From contig JALQPE010003282.1 in assembly GCA_030407315.1 (NCBI GenBank), forward strand, positions 97,990 through 161,989: a DNA stretch of 64,000 nt, read 5' to 3'. Made by a program: the position numbers and the translations under genes. Under the pieces are notes generated by a model. It saw only the letters and a list, made by a program, of their open reading frames with translations. It searched no databases and was not told where the DNA came from. Position 1 is the stretch's first letter, and each line of letters begins with the position of its first letter. This DNA comes from Asparagopsis taxiformis. Its lineage: Eukaryota > Rhodophyta > Florideophyceae > Bonnemaisoniales > Bonnemaisoniaceae. Positions 55,245 to 64,000 of this stretch are shown here, one piece after another.

Positions 55245-58234
55245 GGATGGCCGATGTGTTGGGCTGGATCAAATCCTGCGATCCAAGCGGCCAAATTGCT
55301 TCAAGCCTGAGTGGTAAACCGCAGTACAGCTCATGCATGTCTATCCTGGCTGTGCTTCGGCCGTATCACCGAGCAGAAGATTCGAGTGCGATTGATTTGC
55401 GTCTGTGGCAAATGTTTTGTCATGCATGGGGACTCAATGCAGAGATGGGTGATTCTCCGAGGATGGTTGAGTTTCCGAAACAGGTGGGGGTGACTAGTTC
55501 TCGTGCCGTCGAAATGTTTGGCAAGACACCCCGCGGAGAATTGTCCTCTCCACTGAACCGCGAACTGCTTTCGAGCAGGTACTTTCTGGACGGCGCTACA
55601 TCCGACATGCAAGATTCTTTGCAGGCTAGCCAGAAGCGGTTCAGGAGGCTGATGGTTATGATGTGCCAGTGTATCTTGGCTATTCGCAGTAAGGAGATGG
55701 GCAGTGTGCCATCTAGGCGGGCCAGAGCCACATCCGGGGCCATTGGTGGTGGTGGAATGGTTGGAATTGCAACATCCAGTGCGCAAGCCAACCAGCTTGG
55801 ATTTGTTGTCGACCGTGTGTTAGCTGCGTGGGATACCGGGGCAAGAGTGTTGGGGTATGAGGATGTTGAATCGATGTGCTGGCCGTTCATGGTATTCGAT
55901 CCTGCGAGCCTTTGCTTCAGGTCACTCCCGAATCGGTCTGATGGCTGCGCGGTCGAGGAGCATCGGAAAAACCTGACCATTGTCCCGAAAACTGTAGACA
56001 GTGAAAACGGGTTCTGTGCCGACCTTCCAGTGGCTGTGGATGCAAGGCTGCGATCATTGACAAGCGCCTTCCTGCTGTCGATACGCCAATGTGTCACTGA
56101 GGTGAATGTGTTCGCCGAGCGTGGTCAGCTGATGCAGAGACTTCGAGCCTTGCTTTTCGACACTCCTGACAAGTTCGGCTTGAACTCGTTCATGCGAGCC
56201 AAGTTGAACACGTCTCATGCCCTGGATGGTCAGAGGAGGCTGAAGGCTTGGTTATTGCGAACCCGAGAGCAACGAAAGCTTCCTCTGACCATGGATGAGT
56301 TGCACAGTCTTGAGGATACGCCCGAGCCTGGCATCCTTGAAGGTGCACCTGCGCAGATGGAAATATCCGCAGCAGTGCCAAACAATGGCAGCGAGGATAT
56401 AGAAGAGGATAGTCTGGAGCCACAGAGGAAGAAGGCTAGGCTGGAGCGCGGTGGTGGAGAGGACGATAATGCGGCGGTTGCTAGCGAAACAGCAACAAGA
56501 GAAGGTGCGGCCGAGGATGACGCTATGGAGGTTGACACTGTATCGCCTACAGAAGCACCGCTCGTTGACGTCGGAAAGGAATCCAAGCCGGAATATGTCA
56601 CCAAGCTGGAAGCTGTGATGGGGCGTTACATTCACACTGTGAATTGTGACGCCACTGATGTAGCCAAAGAGGTGGAGGACAAAATTAGTTTCCTGGAAGA
56701 TGGCGTGTTGGAGGACAGTGTTCAGCTTGTGCTCACTGATCCTCCATTCAACACGAGGCGGGAAGGCGGCAGAGAAAACTCGGAGTACGATATTCTGGAG
56801 CCGGAAGAGTTGGCGAGTGTTGCGTGTGAAATAGTTCGAGTTCTTCGGCCTGGCGGTCATGCTCTAATCTATTCCAGCGTGCGCCAACTCGTGGCATGGA
56901 TGGATGCAATCAGAAATGCCGAGCCTGGCAAGATGATTGTGGACAGTGTTCCAGTCGTGCTATCTCGCCGACCACACAGCTTTACGTCCAATCCATCGAC
57001 GAAAACGTGCACACTGCATAATATGCACGATTTCGTTATCCATGCGTATAAGCGGGGGAAGGGTATGGCTGCATACGATATGGTGGATTACAGGTTGCAC
57101 AATCCGGACATATCGAGGCACCCTGGGTTCACCAACGCGATTGACAACGTTCCGAGGTTGTCGGCTGGTGAAGCTCAATACGATGGGCAGAACAACCGAC
57201 TGCGCCATGAGCAGAAGGCGTTGACCACTCTTCGTGAGCTTCTGGAACGATTTTCGAAGCAGAACGATATCGTGATGGATTTCTTCTCGGGAACATACAG
57301 CACAGCCATAGCGTGTATGACGTTGAGGGATGGTACGTATCGTCGGTTCATTGGGTGTGAGAAGGAAAAAAGGTGCCACGATGCATCGCAGGAGTGGATA
57401 CTGCATGCTTTCGTCAGTGAGGTGAAAGCCGGGCGATATGGGGGGATCTTGCAGCGTGAGGTGGAGAGTATTCTTGGGGACGAGTCGGTACCGGTCACAG
57501 GAAAAGCTCCAAGGCTTCGTCAGAAGCACATCTCAGATGCACCAGAAGGTTTACCTGCTGTGACAGCATTGCCGAACCATCTGCTTGTGTTCGTTGCGTC
57601 AATGAAGAAGGACGGGTCTATGCTTCACAGATTGAGCGGGGTGCCTATGGACCAGTGGCCGGCCGAGGACATGCACTCGTTTTGGAGCATAGACCCGGAC
57701 GCGATTCTGGCTGCTGATGCCGCATTCTACGGTGTCTATGTTTCGCAATCGGAGGTAAGAGGTGGTGGGTTTGGCGTATTCGCGGCGAAGAAACTGAAGA
57801 AGGGGACGGTCATTGGCTGGTACAACGGGACGATTTTCTATGCGAAGATTCGAGACTCGGAACCGCAGAGATCAGTGATGTACGGCCCGGAAGGATTTGG
57901 GTGCACAGGAGAGAGGTTCCAGGACTACAACATGGAATTGGAAACCACGTACATAGGGAGGGGTGCACCTGTTCGGAAGGTCTGGCTCGTTCCAGCGGTC
58001 TATAATTGTACCAGCTACCTCAATGATTGTCGGGTCATTGACGGAACGGAGAAAGCGACCGAGGTGAGTCGAACACAGTCAGCCGAGTTTCGACAAGGCG
58101 ATGCCATAGACAAACCGGACTTTGCTTCAAATATCAAGAATCCCCATGCTGTCAAGGTCGTTCTGACCAGAGACGTTGAAGCTGATGAGGAGATATTTGC
58201 TGACTATGGTAGAAAATATTGGCCTGCTAACTGA
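55241..58234 (+). CDS. DNA amino-methyltransferase + SET domain protein
   Basis: The 997-codon frame has no ATG at its start (GTG at 55241), as expected if it continues the ParB-like frame upstream. Residues 1-380 are an unknown helical region; an acidic linker follows (about 385-435). At about 496-505 is LVLTDPPFNT, the DPPF catalytic motif IV of amino-methyltransferases; EIVRVLRPGGHALIY follows and DIVMDFFSGTYST (about 675-687) is the SAM-binding motif I. Motif IV before motif I indicates the beta-type order of N6-adenine or N4-cytosine enzymes. Residues 835-997 form a SET domain: GGGFGVFAAKKLKKGTVIGW, YNCTSYLNDCR and EIFADYGRKYW, all key motifs present. It may modify both DNA and histone (or other protein) lysine. 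No stop interrupts it. Confidence 0.85.
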   Translation: MRMADVLGWIKSCDPSGQIASSLSGKPQYSSCMSILAVLRPYHRAEDSSAIDLRLWQMFCHAWGLNAEMGDSPRMVEFPKQVGVTSSRAVEMFGKTPRGELSSPLNRELLSSRYFLDGATSDMQDSLQASQKRFRRLMVMMCQCILAIRSKEMGSVPSRRARATSGAIGGGGMVGIATSSAQANQLGFVVDRVLAAWDTGARVLGYEDVESMCWPFMVFDPASLCFRSLPNRSDGCAVEEHRKNLTIVPKTVDSENGFCADLPVAVDARLRSLTSAFLLSIRQCVTEVNVFAERGQLMQRLRALLFDTPDKFGLNSFMRAKLNTSHALDGQRRLKAWLLRTREQRKLPLTMDELHSLEDTPEPGILEGAPAQMEISAAVPNNGSEDIEEDSLEPQRKKARLERGGGEDDNAAVASETATREGAAEDDAMEVDTVSPTEAPLVDVGKESKPEYVTKLEAVMGRYIHTVNCDATDVAKEVEDKISFLEDGVLEDSVQLVLTDPPFNTRREGGRENSEYDILEPEELASVACEIVRVLRPGGHALIYSSVRQLVAWMDAIRNAEPGKMIVDSVPVVLSRRPHSFTSNPSTKTCTLHNMHDFVIHAYKRGKGMAAYDMVDYRLHNPDISRHPGFTNAIDNVPRLSAGEAQYDGQNNRLRHEQKALTTLRELLERFSKQNDIVMDFFSGTYSTAIACMTLRDGTYRRFIGCEKEKRCHDASQEWILHAFVSEVKAGRYGGILQREVESILGDESVPVTGKAPRLRQKHISDAPEGLPAVTALPNHLLVFVASMKKDGSMLHRLSGVPMDQWPAEDMHSFWSIDPDAILAADAAFYGVYVSQSEVRGGGFGVFAAKKLKKGTVIGWYNGTIFYAKIRDSEPQRSVMYGPEGFGCTGERFQDYNMELETTYIGRGAPVRKVWLVPAVYNCTSYLNDCRVIDGTEKATEVSRTQSAEFRQGDAIDKPDFASNIKNPHAVKVVLTRDVEADEEIFADYGRKYWPAN

Positions 58235-58504
58235 GCTACTTTGATAGATTTGATTAAACACGCATTGACAGAGACAATAGACTGTGCATCATCTTCCAAG
58301 AGCGCTAAATATTATAGACTACACTACAACAATCGTGACATGACTGCAGGAAGGCATCTGCGGCCTGGCGTGCAAACTATCCACTTTTCTACTGCTATAC
58401 CTATGGATACGAAAAGGAGAGAAACTAGAAAGATGTGAGTGAGAAATTGTGTAGCAGCGCAGCATGTAAAACGCCAGTAAGAGAGCGATGTAGGAGCAGT
58501 CACC
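58235..58504. other. 3' flank of the methyltransferase-SET gene
   Basis: No gene seen before the foldback structure begins. Confidence 0.4.
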
Positions 58505-58905
58505 CCATTACAGTGCGGGCCGTTTACCGGGGATGCTGACAGCAAAGTCATCGTTACGATGACTTTGCTGTAAGAAAACAAATCATTACAGCAGCCATGA
58601 TTTCTTTACCGGGTAAAAATTGTGGCCGCTGTAATGAAACGTTTTCTTACAGCAAATCATTACAGCGGCCACAATTTTTTTTCCCGGTAAAATTTCTTGC
58701 TGATTTTTTTTACCCGGTAAAAAATTCTTTGGCCACTGCAAGGAAACGGTTTCTTACAGCAAATCATTACAGCGGCCACAATTTTTTACCCGGTAAAGAA
58801 ATCGTGGCTGCTGTAATGTTTTCTTTTCTTACAGCAAAGTCATCGTAACGATGACTTTGCTGTAAGGAACCCTGGTAAACGCCTTCGGCTGTAAGCAGCA
58901 GGGAG
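58505..58905. repeat. Foldback (palindromic MITE-like) structure
   Basis: The outer ~70 bases are inverted copies of each other: left TTACAG...CGTTTACCGGGGATGCT..., right the reverse complement of GCGTTTACCAGGGTTCC. Each end contains a near-palindrome around CAGCAAAGTCATCGT (58541-58571 and 58833-58863). The interior repeats TTACAGC, GGCCACAATTTTT and CCCGGTAAA blocks in both orientations. The whole segment could fold into one long branched hairpin. Shorter relatives lie at 63225-63385 and at the window end. Confidence 0.8.
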
Positions 58906-58925
58906 TTTCGTCCTTCTCCCATCTT
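58866..58925 (+). repeat. Inverted terminal sequence, left copy
   Basis: GGTAAACGCCTTCGGCTGTAAGC...GGGAGTTTCGTCC is repeated in inverse orientation at about 63915-63981 (GACGAAACTCCC...GCTTACAGCCGAAGCCGTTTACC). The two copies face each other around the second ParB-like gene. Confidence 0.7.
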
Positions 58926-59374
58926 GCTAAAGGTGAGAAGCGAAGTGTGAAGTCGGGAAAATTGCTCAGCAAAGGTCTGTACGGCTGTGAGCAGCTCTCA
59001 GGAGTATTTTACCTCACGTGGTCTCTGTTCAGGTATACCCTGTATATATATAGGTAGCCTAGTGTAGGTGGGAAGATAGACGAAAATTCTACCAATAATT
59101 TATCACAGTGACGGCTCTCGTAGTCGAAATCTGCGCGTTGTCAAGGGTTGAAACTAGTCTCCCCCTACGGCCTAGCTAGTAAAATCATACAACGTTGTAG
59201 ACTAATATTAAAAAGTAGCAAGCAATCTGCTGAGTAGCACTAAACTATGAGATGAAGGACAGATGTATAGATGAAAGTGGGCTAAGATAACAATGTTGAG
59301 ATGAGAAAGACATAACTTTATAGCAGGGAACAGTAGTATAGGTTTTAATACTTCTGATATGCTATCTATTGCTC
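58926..59374. other. Internal non-coding region of the foldback-bounded element
   Basis: No gene; TATATATA near 59044. It lies downstream of the minus-strand ParB-like gene. Confidence 0.4.
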
Positions 59375-62300
59375 CTATCGTACTTGTAATATTCGACGGT
59401 GTGGATGTGGTCCGTGAGGACGTCCTTCTCCGTCTTCAAGTAGATGTGGCCGCGCGTGGGCAGGCCATAGACTAACTTTTCGCCTGCAGGAAGATCTCCT
59501 CGCTGAAGCCGACCCCGTAATGGTAAAGGTCACCGCGACCAACCAATACGGAATAGGGTGGCACCAAAAGGTGAGAGGGGGAACCTTCCACATATCGGCG
59601 TCCGGATTGGCCAGGCATACATGACTATAAGGGCAACTACTATAGAGAACCCATCGGCTCCGCTCGACATCATGAAATATGATGGAGACTGGTAGGACTT
59701 CCAACACTATTCGTCGATACCTTGAAGTCCGTGTGCCCATCCTGGTCCGCAGCCCCATCTGCTGTAAGAAGCAGCCGCAATCCTGTCTTCGGGAAGAAGA
59801 CAGGATCCTCACCCTCCATTCCCAGCTTCAGAACTCCGCACAAACACCAAGAGCAAGCTCTGCCACCAACTTGTTCTTGTACATCTCCAAATTCCCCTCC
59901 TCCAACTTGTCGCACAACTCACGCCGCGGCAGAGAGAGGCGCCCACGACCACCATCGATGCGGTCCTTCGCATCACCCACGTTGTGGATGAACTGCCACG
60001 GCGAAGGATCGAAGCCGGGCTTTGCGAAAGCTGGCGGCTCGTCCTGTGGCTCCCTGTCGTCATCGTTGGAATCAGACTGCTGGGAGGGTTTTTCAACCTC
60101 CTCAACCAGCGGGAACTGCCTAGCGAAGTGACCGAACAGCTCATGCGTCGCACTCCCAGCCGTGGACGATTCCAACAAGCGTTCCAAAACAATAACCCCA
60201 AGTTCTCCAGCAACGCCCGCTTCACCGCAAAGTACTGTTCCACCACCGTATCCTCGGCACCGGCGATGCAGCTGCCTGGAATGCTGCCGCCCTCATTTCC
60301 GCCCGAACCGTCTCCACCGTCGTACTTTCCATATAGTACTTCATCCGGCTGCCAGACGCAATTGCGCTGGGGAGAACGGCGGCCACATTCTCATCGACGA
60401 TGCTGTCGGGAATGGGATTCTCCTGGGCGTCGTCGAACTGGAGAACCGGCTCCCGAGAGCGACCTCGGGAAGCCGACTTGGATTTCTTTGACGACGACTT
60501 GATGAAGTCTCACCGAGCCTTCTCTTTTTGGTAGAAGGCTCGGGCGTCGCAGAAGGCGCTTCCAAGTTACGCTTCCCGAGGATGGAGTTTTCACCCGCAT
60601 CCTCGGGGCGCTCTCCAGCTCGACGACCTCCACAGCACCACCCGCCGTTCCACCACGACCGGAACGACTCGCTTGCAGGCGGGTACTCCTTCTGGGCATC
60701 ACTTTCCTCCCAGAAGTTTCCACTCCGGGCGGTGCAGAATCACTGACTTCAATGACATCTTCGTCAGGATCTGCACCGCCCTTCGCACTGCTGCCTCGAC
60801 CACATTCTCGGGAGTAGGGCCCTCCGTCGAAATCCTCGCAACCGTCTTCTGTCCAACCCCACCGGATGGGTGAAGGGACGAAACTGTCATCGCTGGAGCT
60901 TCCCGAACTGCTAGCAGATGCAGAACGGGAAGCTTCGACAGCGGGGGCCGGAGCAGCAGGGTGCTGCTCGGCAGCCGGAGTCGCAGGCTCAGGCTGCGAA
61001 GCCGGTGAGACCTGCTCCTGCGCGGCTTGGACAGGACGGTTGGGGGTACCAGTCCCGGCGTGGGAAACTGGACCAGACTGTTCACTGCCAGCCTGGGGAC
61101 CACGCGCAGTCGGCTTGACCGGGGTCACCGCAGGGGAGGATGCAGACACGGCAGGGGTAGTGAGAGGAAGAGGGGCACCTCAGAATCGCTGGAAGATTCC
61201 AGTTGAGGTGGTGGGGGCAAAGGAATGGAGGATGAAGGGATGGGCAAGGAATTGGAAGAGGAAGGGATGGGGGCATCATCACCACATGTGGCTGGGAGCG
61301 CAGCATGTGGGATGTCTGGGTACATCGCGTGAAAGCGTTTCCGCATAATCATGTCGCGGTACCCAGTGACGCGCAGGAGCATTTTCCTGGCGTCCTTCCC
61401 GAAGACAGACTTCTTACGGGGAAAAATGTTTTCGACTTGTAACCATCGGGGGGGCCTTCCTTGGGACGGAAGTCTGCCCAACACCCCTTCTTGGGGACCA
61501 TCTGAGCAAGAACTTCGACAACGCGCGAGCGAATGTCGAAGCTCTTGCTCGGGTCACCCACGCTGGGAATTGAGCCATCCAGCATCCTCAACACATCCGA
61601 CACGTTCCAGTACTCGGCCACCTCCTTCACGTACCCGAAGATTTCCAACAAACCAGCAATCCATTCCTGCCCAATGGTACCAACCGAGTACGGTTTAGCC
61701 CGGCCGACCGACGGCTACAAGTGTAGCGCGCCGTCATCTCCAGGATGAAACACTTCTGCACATCCGGAGCACTCCTGAACGACCCATTGAACAACAAGTT
61801 CACCGTACAACCAGCCAGATCCTCGTCGAAGAAATTGAACGAACTCCGGCCTGTTCGGGATGCTCGACCAGTATTTGAAAGCAGGGCTTTCAATGGTCTT
61901 GAACCCTCGCGCGATCGAGACGTAGCGCATGAGCTGTCTCGGACGAATCCAGCTCAGCGCTTTCCGTTCTTTGATGTATTGAACGGCGGCTCGATCTTCT
62001 TCTTTCCCAGGCGGTGGATATTGATGAACTCCATCACAGAGCACACATTGTCAGCAACTGTTACCTCGCTGACATTGTGGGTGTGGAAGTTCATCAGCCG
62101 TGAAAGCGGGAGTACTTCTTCGGAGCAGAAGACATCCCGGCCAAGCCGAGTCGGTGGGAGGAGAAAGTCGACTGGAATGGTTCCAAATCGACGGTAAATG
62201 TCAGACTTGACAAACTCCTCCCATTCTGGACTGTCCTTCGCAGGAGCAGGTCCAGCCGACTCGAGAATGGCCTTCAACGCGGTCACTCGGTGAGATCCAT

Positions 62301-62677
62301 CGACATATTGCAGTCGTACTTTTGCATTGGAATCAATCACCTCGCAGACGGACACGCGTGAAGCAATCACGGAAAATCCCTGAGTGAGAAACGTTTTTCT
62401 TCAACTCATCAACGCGATGCGGCCTGACCACCCTGGACACGACTGCCGGAGGAGGAGAAACATCCAGAGGGGAAATGAAGACTGGAATGTTTCGGCAGCT
62501 CTCCGGACTTATGTCGTAGTCCACATCCACCGGGATGGGCACTGTGCCAGGGTAGGCCAGCCTGGTGCTGCGGAGAGGCTTGTTCGGTACGATGTCACGA
62601 GCGTTGTGATCATCGACCTTCTCCGCATCCTCTGCCAAGTCGCTGCCGGACGCGATGATCATGTCCGGAGCAGGCAA
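59375..62677 (-). pseudogene. Second ParB-like protein, many frameshifts
   Basis: Leftward, 62677-62333 contains VVRPHRVDELKKNVSHSGI, and 62370-61954 continues in another frame with VRLQYVDGSHRVTALKAI, the D-G-S-H-R motif of a ParB/Srx domain. Further segments in shifting frames read RPRQLMRYVSIARGF (near 61930), FFDEDLAGCTVNLLFNGSF (near 61820), MLEIFGYVKEVAEYWNVSDVL (61651) and FGKDARKMLLRVTGYRD. A long disordered Ala/Pro/Ser/Glu region follows (61149-60391), then FDPSPWQFIHNVGDAKDR (near 59980) and GHIYLKTEKDVLTDHIHTVEY near the end. No methyltransferase or SET motif was found. At least five frame changes make it a pseudogene; alternatively unrecognised introns exist. Confidence 0.6.
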
Positions 62678-63220
62678 GCTAGGCAGAGGAGCACAGATCC
62701 CTCGACGGCTGGCGCCGCTTCGGCAGATTGAGCTGGAAGCGGTTGGTACGTTGCGGGAACGCCAGCGTCGATTGTCGGGACAACCGCGGGATCGGAAGTG
62801 GAAGGGGGGAGGGGACGGGCTTAGGTGCTGGGCTGAGCTGGGTCAGCGCTGCAGCAGCTTCGCAAACGTCCATGGGGACAGGGGGGCAGAGAAGGAAGGA
62901 GAAGGAGAGGGAGAAGGAGTGGGAGAATCGTTGTCACGGCGGTGGCAGAGCGCACCTGGGGTCGAAAGCGTTCGGGGATTGTTGAGCCTTGTTTTGATGA
63001 GTGATTGACAAACGAAGAGTGAAAGATGAGAAAGAGAGAAGAAGATCTGAACGACAAGCTGTTTTATTGCGTAAGCTGAGTAAAGATAGGCGAAACTCAG
63101 GGGAACTGACAATTCTAATAGTATACACCCTGGTAATGATATTCAGGGTTGACCAATCCGAAACCTTCCACATATTTTTCGTTGGACGACAATTACAGAC
63201 TCAGGCAAGTATTACCAAGG
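62678..63220. other. Upstream region of the second ParB-like gene
   Basis: Low-complexity GGAGAAGGAGAGGG purine runs (62880-62925) and no recognisable gene. The N-terminus of the ParB-like pseudogene may extend into it. Confidence 0.4.
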
Positions 63221-63224
63221 ATCC

Positions 63225-63385
63225 TTCAGCAAAGACCATCGTTACGATGACTTTGCACTGTAGGAAAACGTCATATACAGAGGCAGGAAGTTTTACCGGT
63301 AAAGAAATCATGGCCACTGTAATGAAACCTTTTCCCGTACAGCGAAGTCATCGTAACGATGACTTTTGCTGTAAGCATCCCTGGT
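63225..63385. repeat. Short foldback copy
   Basis: It begins CAGCAAAGACCATCGTTACG and ends with the inverse GTCATCGTAACGATGACTTTTGCTG; the middle holds TTTTACCGGTAAAGAAATCATGGCC. It is a 160 bp relative of the structure at 58505, with several changes, nested inside the larger element. Confidence 0.75.
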
Positions 63386-63914
63386 AAAAACTGCTCCATC
63401 TGTAAGCCGTTGGTCTCAACCCTCGCTCTCGTTTCTGTTGTCCCCTTCATCATCGTCCCCCTACCTTCCCCCTACACACCACGTCTCTAATGTCACTCTG
63501 CCCACCCTTTGGTGCATGAAATATTTCTTACCACTGCCATAGTCTACACATACTGCTGCCTTCATACTTCTGCATGCCTACCCTTCAATCTTTCTTCCAT
63601 CTTTCTCTACCGTGCTAGGCTTAGACCAATGCTCTGTGCACATCTGACTACTTAATATCATTGTATAGTTAGAAACTAGAATAATAATTACATCACTAGA
63701 GTACACTGCAAATGTTAGTAACTATGGTTGTGTGGTACACAACAACCTCCCGATCCTTCAGAGTAAACTTTGCGCAAGAAACGTTCAATACCAGGTAGTG
63801 CAGCCAGCGCAAATCAGCTTGCACGACGCAGAGTGCTTCCCCAGAACCGTCAACAGTCGTCCAAAACCATCGTTGTACGATGTTCCCGGTCCACACTTCC
63901 CCCCCCTTCTCACC
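63386..63914. other. Non-coding, element interior
   Basis: CT-rich start (63420-63480), no gene seen. Confidence 0.4.
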
Positions 63915-64000
63915 TCCCAGGGTGGGAGACCGACGAAACTCCCAACCGCTTACAGCCGAAGCCGTTTACCCGGGATGCTACAGTGGTGAGAAAATTTTAC
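63915..64000 (-). repeat. Inverted terminal sequence, right copy, cut by window end
   Basis: It mirrors 58866-58925 and then enters what looks like another foldback structure (CGTTTACCCGGGATGCTACAG) that continues beyond the window. Confidence 0.65.

Noticed and set aside
55190..55260. An intron joining the ParB-like and methyltransferase frames
   Set aside because: No convincing donor/acceptor pair is present; a single-base shift explains the frame change better.
57761..58234. Possibility that the SET domain is a separate gene
   Set aside because: The frame is continuous from the methyltransferase domain with no start or stop between.

Overview
The window looks like nuclear DNA of a transposon-rich eukaryote with compact genes. 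The best guess is a florideophyte red alga of the Chondrus type (inference). Four things point that way. Most host genes are intronless, and the one intron I can place is 113 bp. Host genes sit in an island walled in by transposons. A tRNA-Cys gene is interrupted inside its D-loop, a kind of disruption known from red algae. Host proteins are mostly lineage-specific membrane or secreted proteins. No organelle or bacterial signature was seen.

Layout. 0-13 kb is transposon territory: a decayed PIF/Harbinger-type transposase (minus strand), an 0.8 kb GC-rich insertion with LTR-like ends, a truncated Ty3/gypsy element, a complete piggyBac-like element (6857-9672) with broken transposase and an unusual CTAT target duplication, and a structurally complete hAT element (10063-12648) with an uninterrupted transposase.

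13-33 kb is a host gene island. It holds two tandem paralogues of an unknown membrane protein (the first with a 113 bp intron the second lacks), an unknown 271 aa protein, a tail-to-tail pair of secreted Cys-rich paralogues, a three-pass membrane protein, a small telobox Myb protein and a secreted 415 aa protein. 33-40.2 kb holds four tRNA genes (two identical tRNA-Glu, an intron-containing tRNA-Thr, and tRNA-Cys with a D-loop intron), an array of GGTGAG motifs, and a frameshifted pseudogene paralogous to the membrane gene at 23.7 kb.

40.8-47.0 kb is one full-length Ty1/copia element (110 bp LTRs, TTGAA duplication) into which two different solo-LTR-like sequences have inserted. Excising both restores the copia RNase H reading frame. 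47.3-50.1 kb is a decayed Harbinger pair: transposase plus convergent Myb-like partner.

50-64 kb is the most unusual part. It contains an ACAGTA/TACTGT hairpin cluster, a frameshifted coiled-coil gene, a 467 aa gene with a possible Tudor-like N-terminus, and a gene joining a ParB-like domain, an amino-DNA-methyltransferase (DPPF ... FFSG) and a SET domain. Next come foldback palindromes and a second, badly frameshifted ParB-like gene. That second gene lies between inverted copies of the same terminal sequence and probably belongs to a mobile element running past the window end. The working idea is a mobile or selfish cassette carrying its own chromatin/DNA-modification enzyme; function is inferred from domains only.
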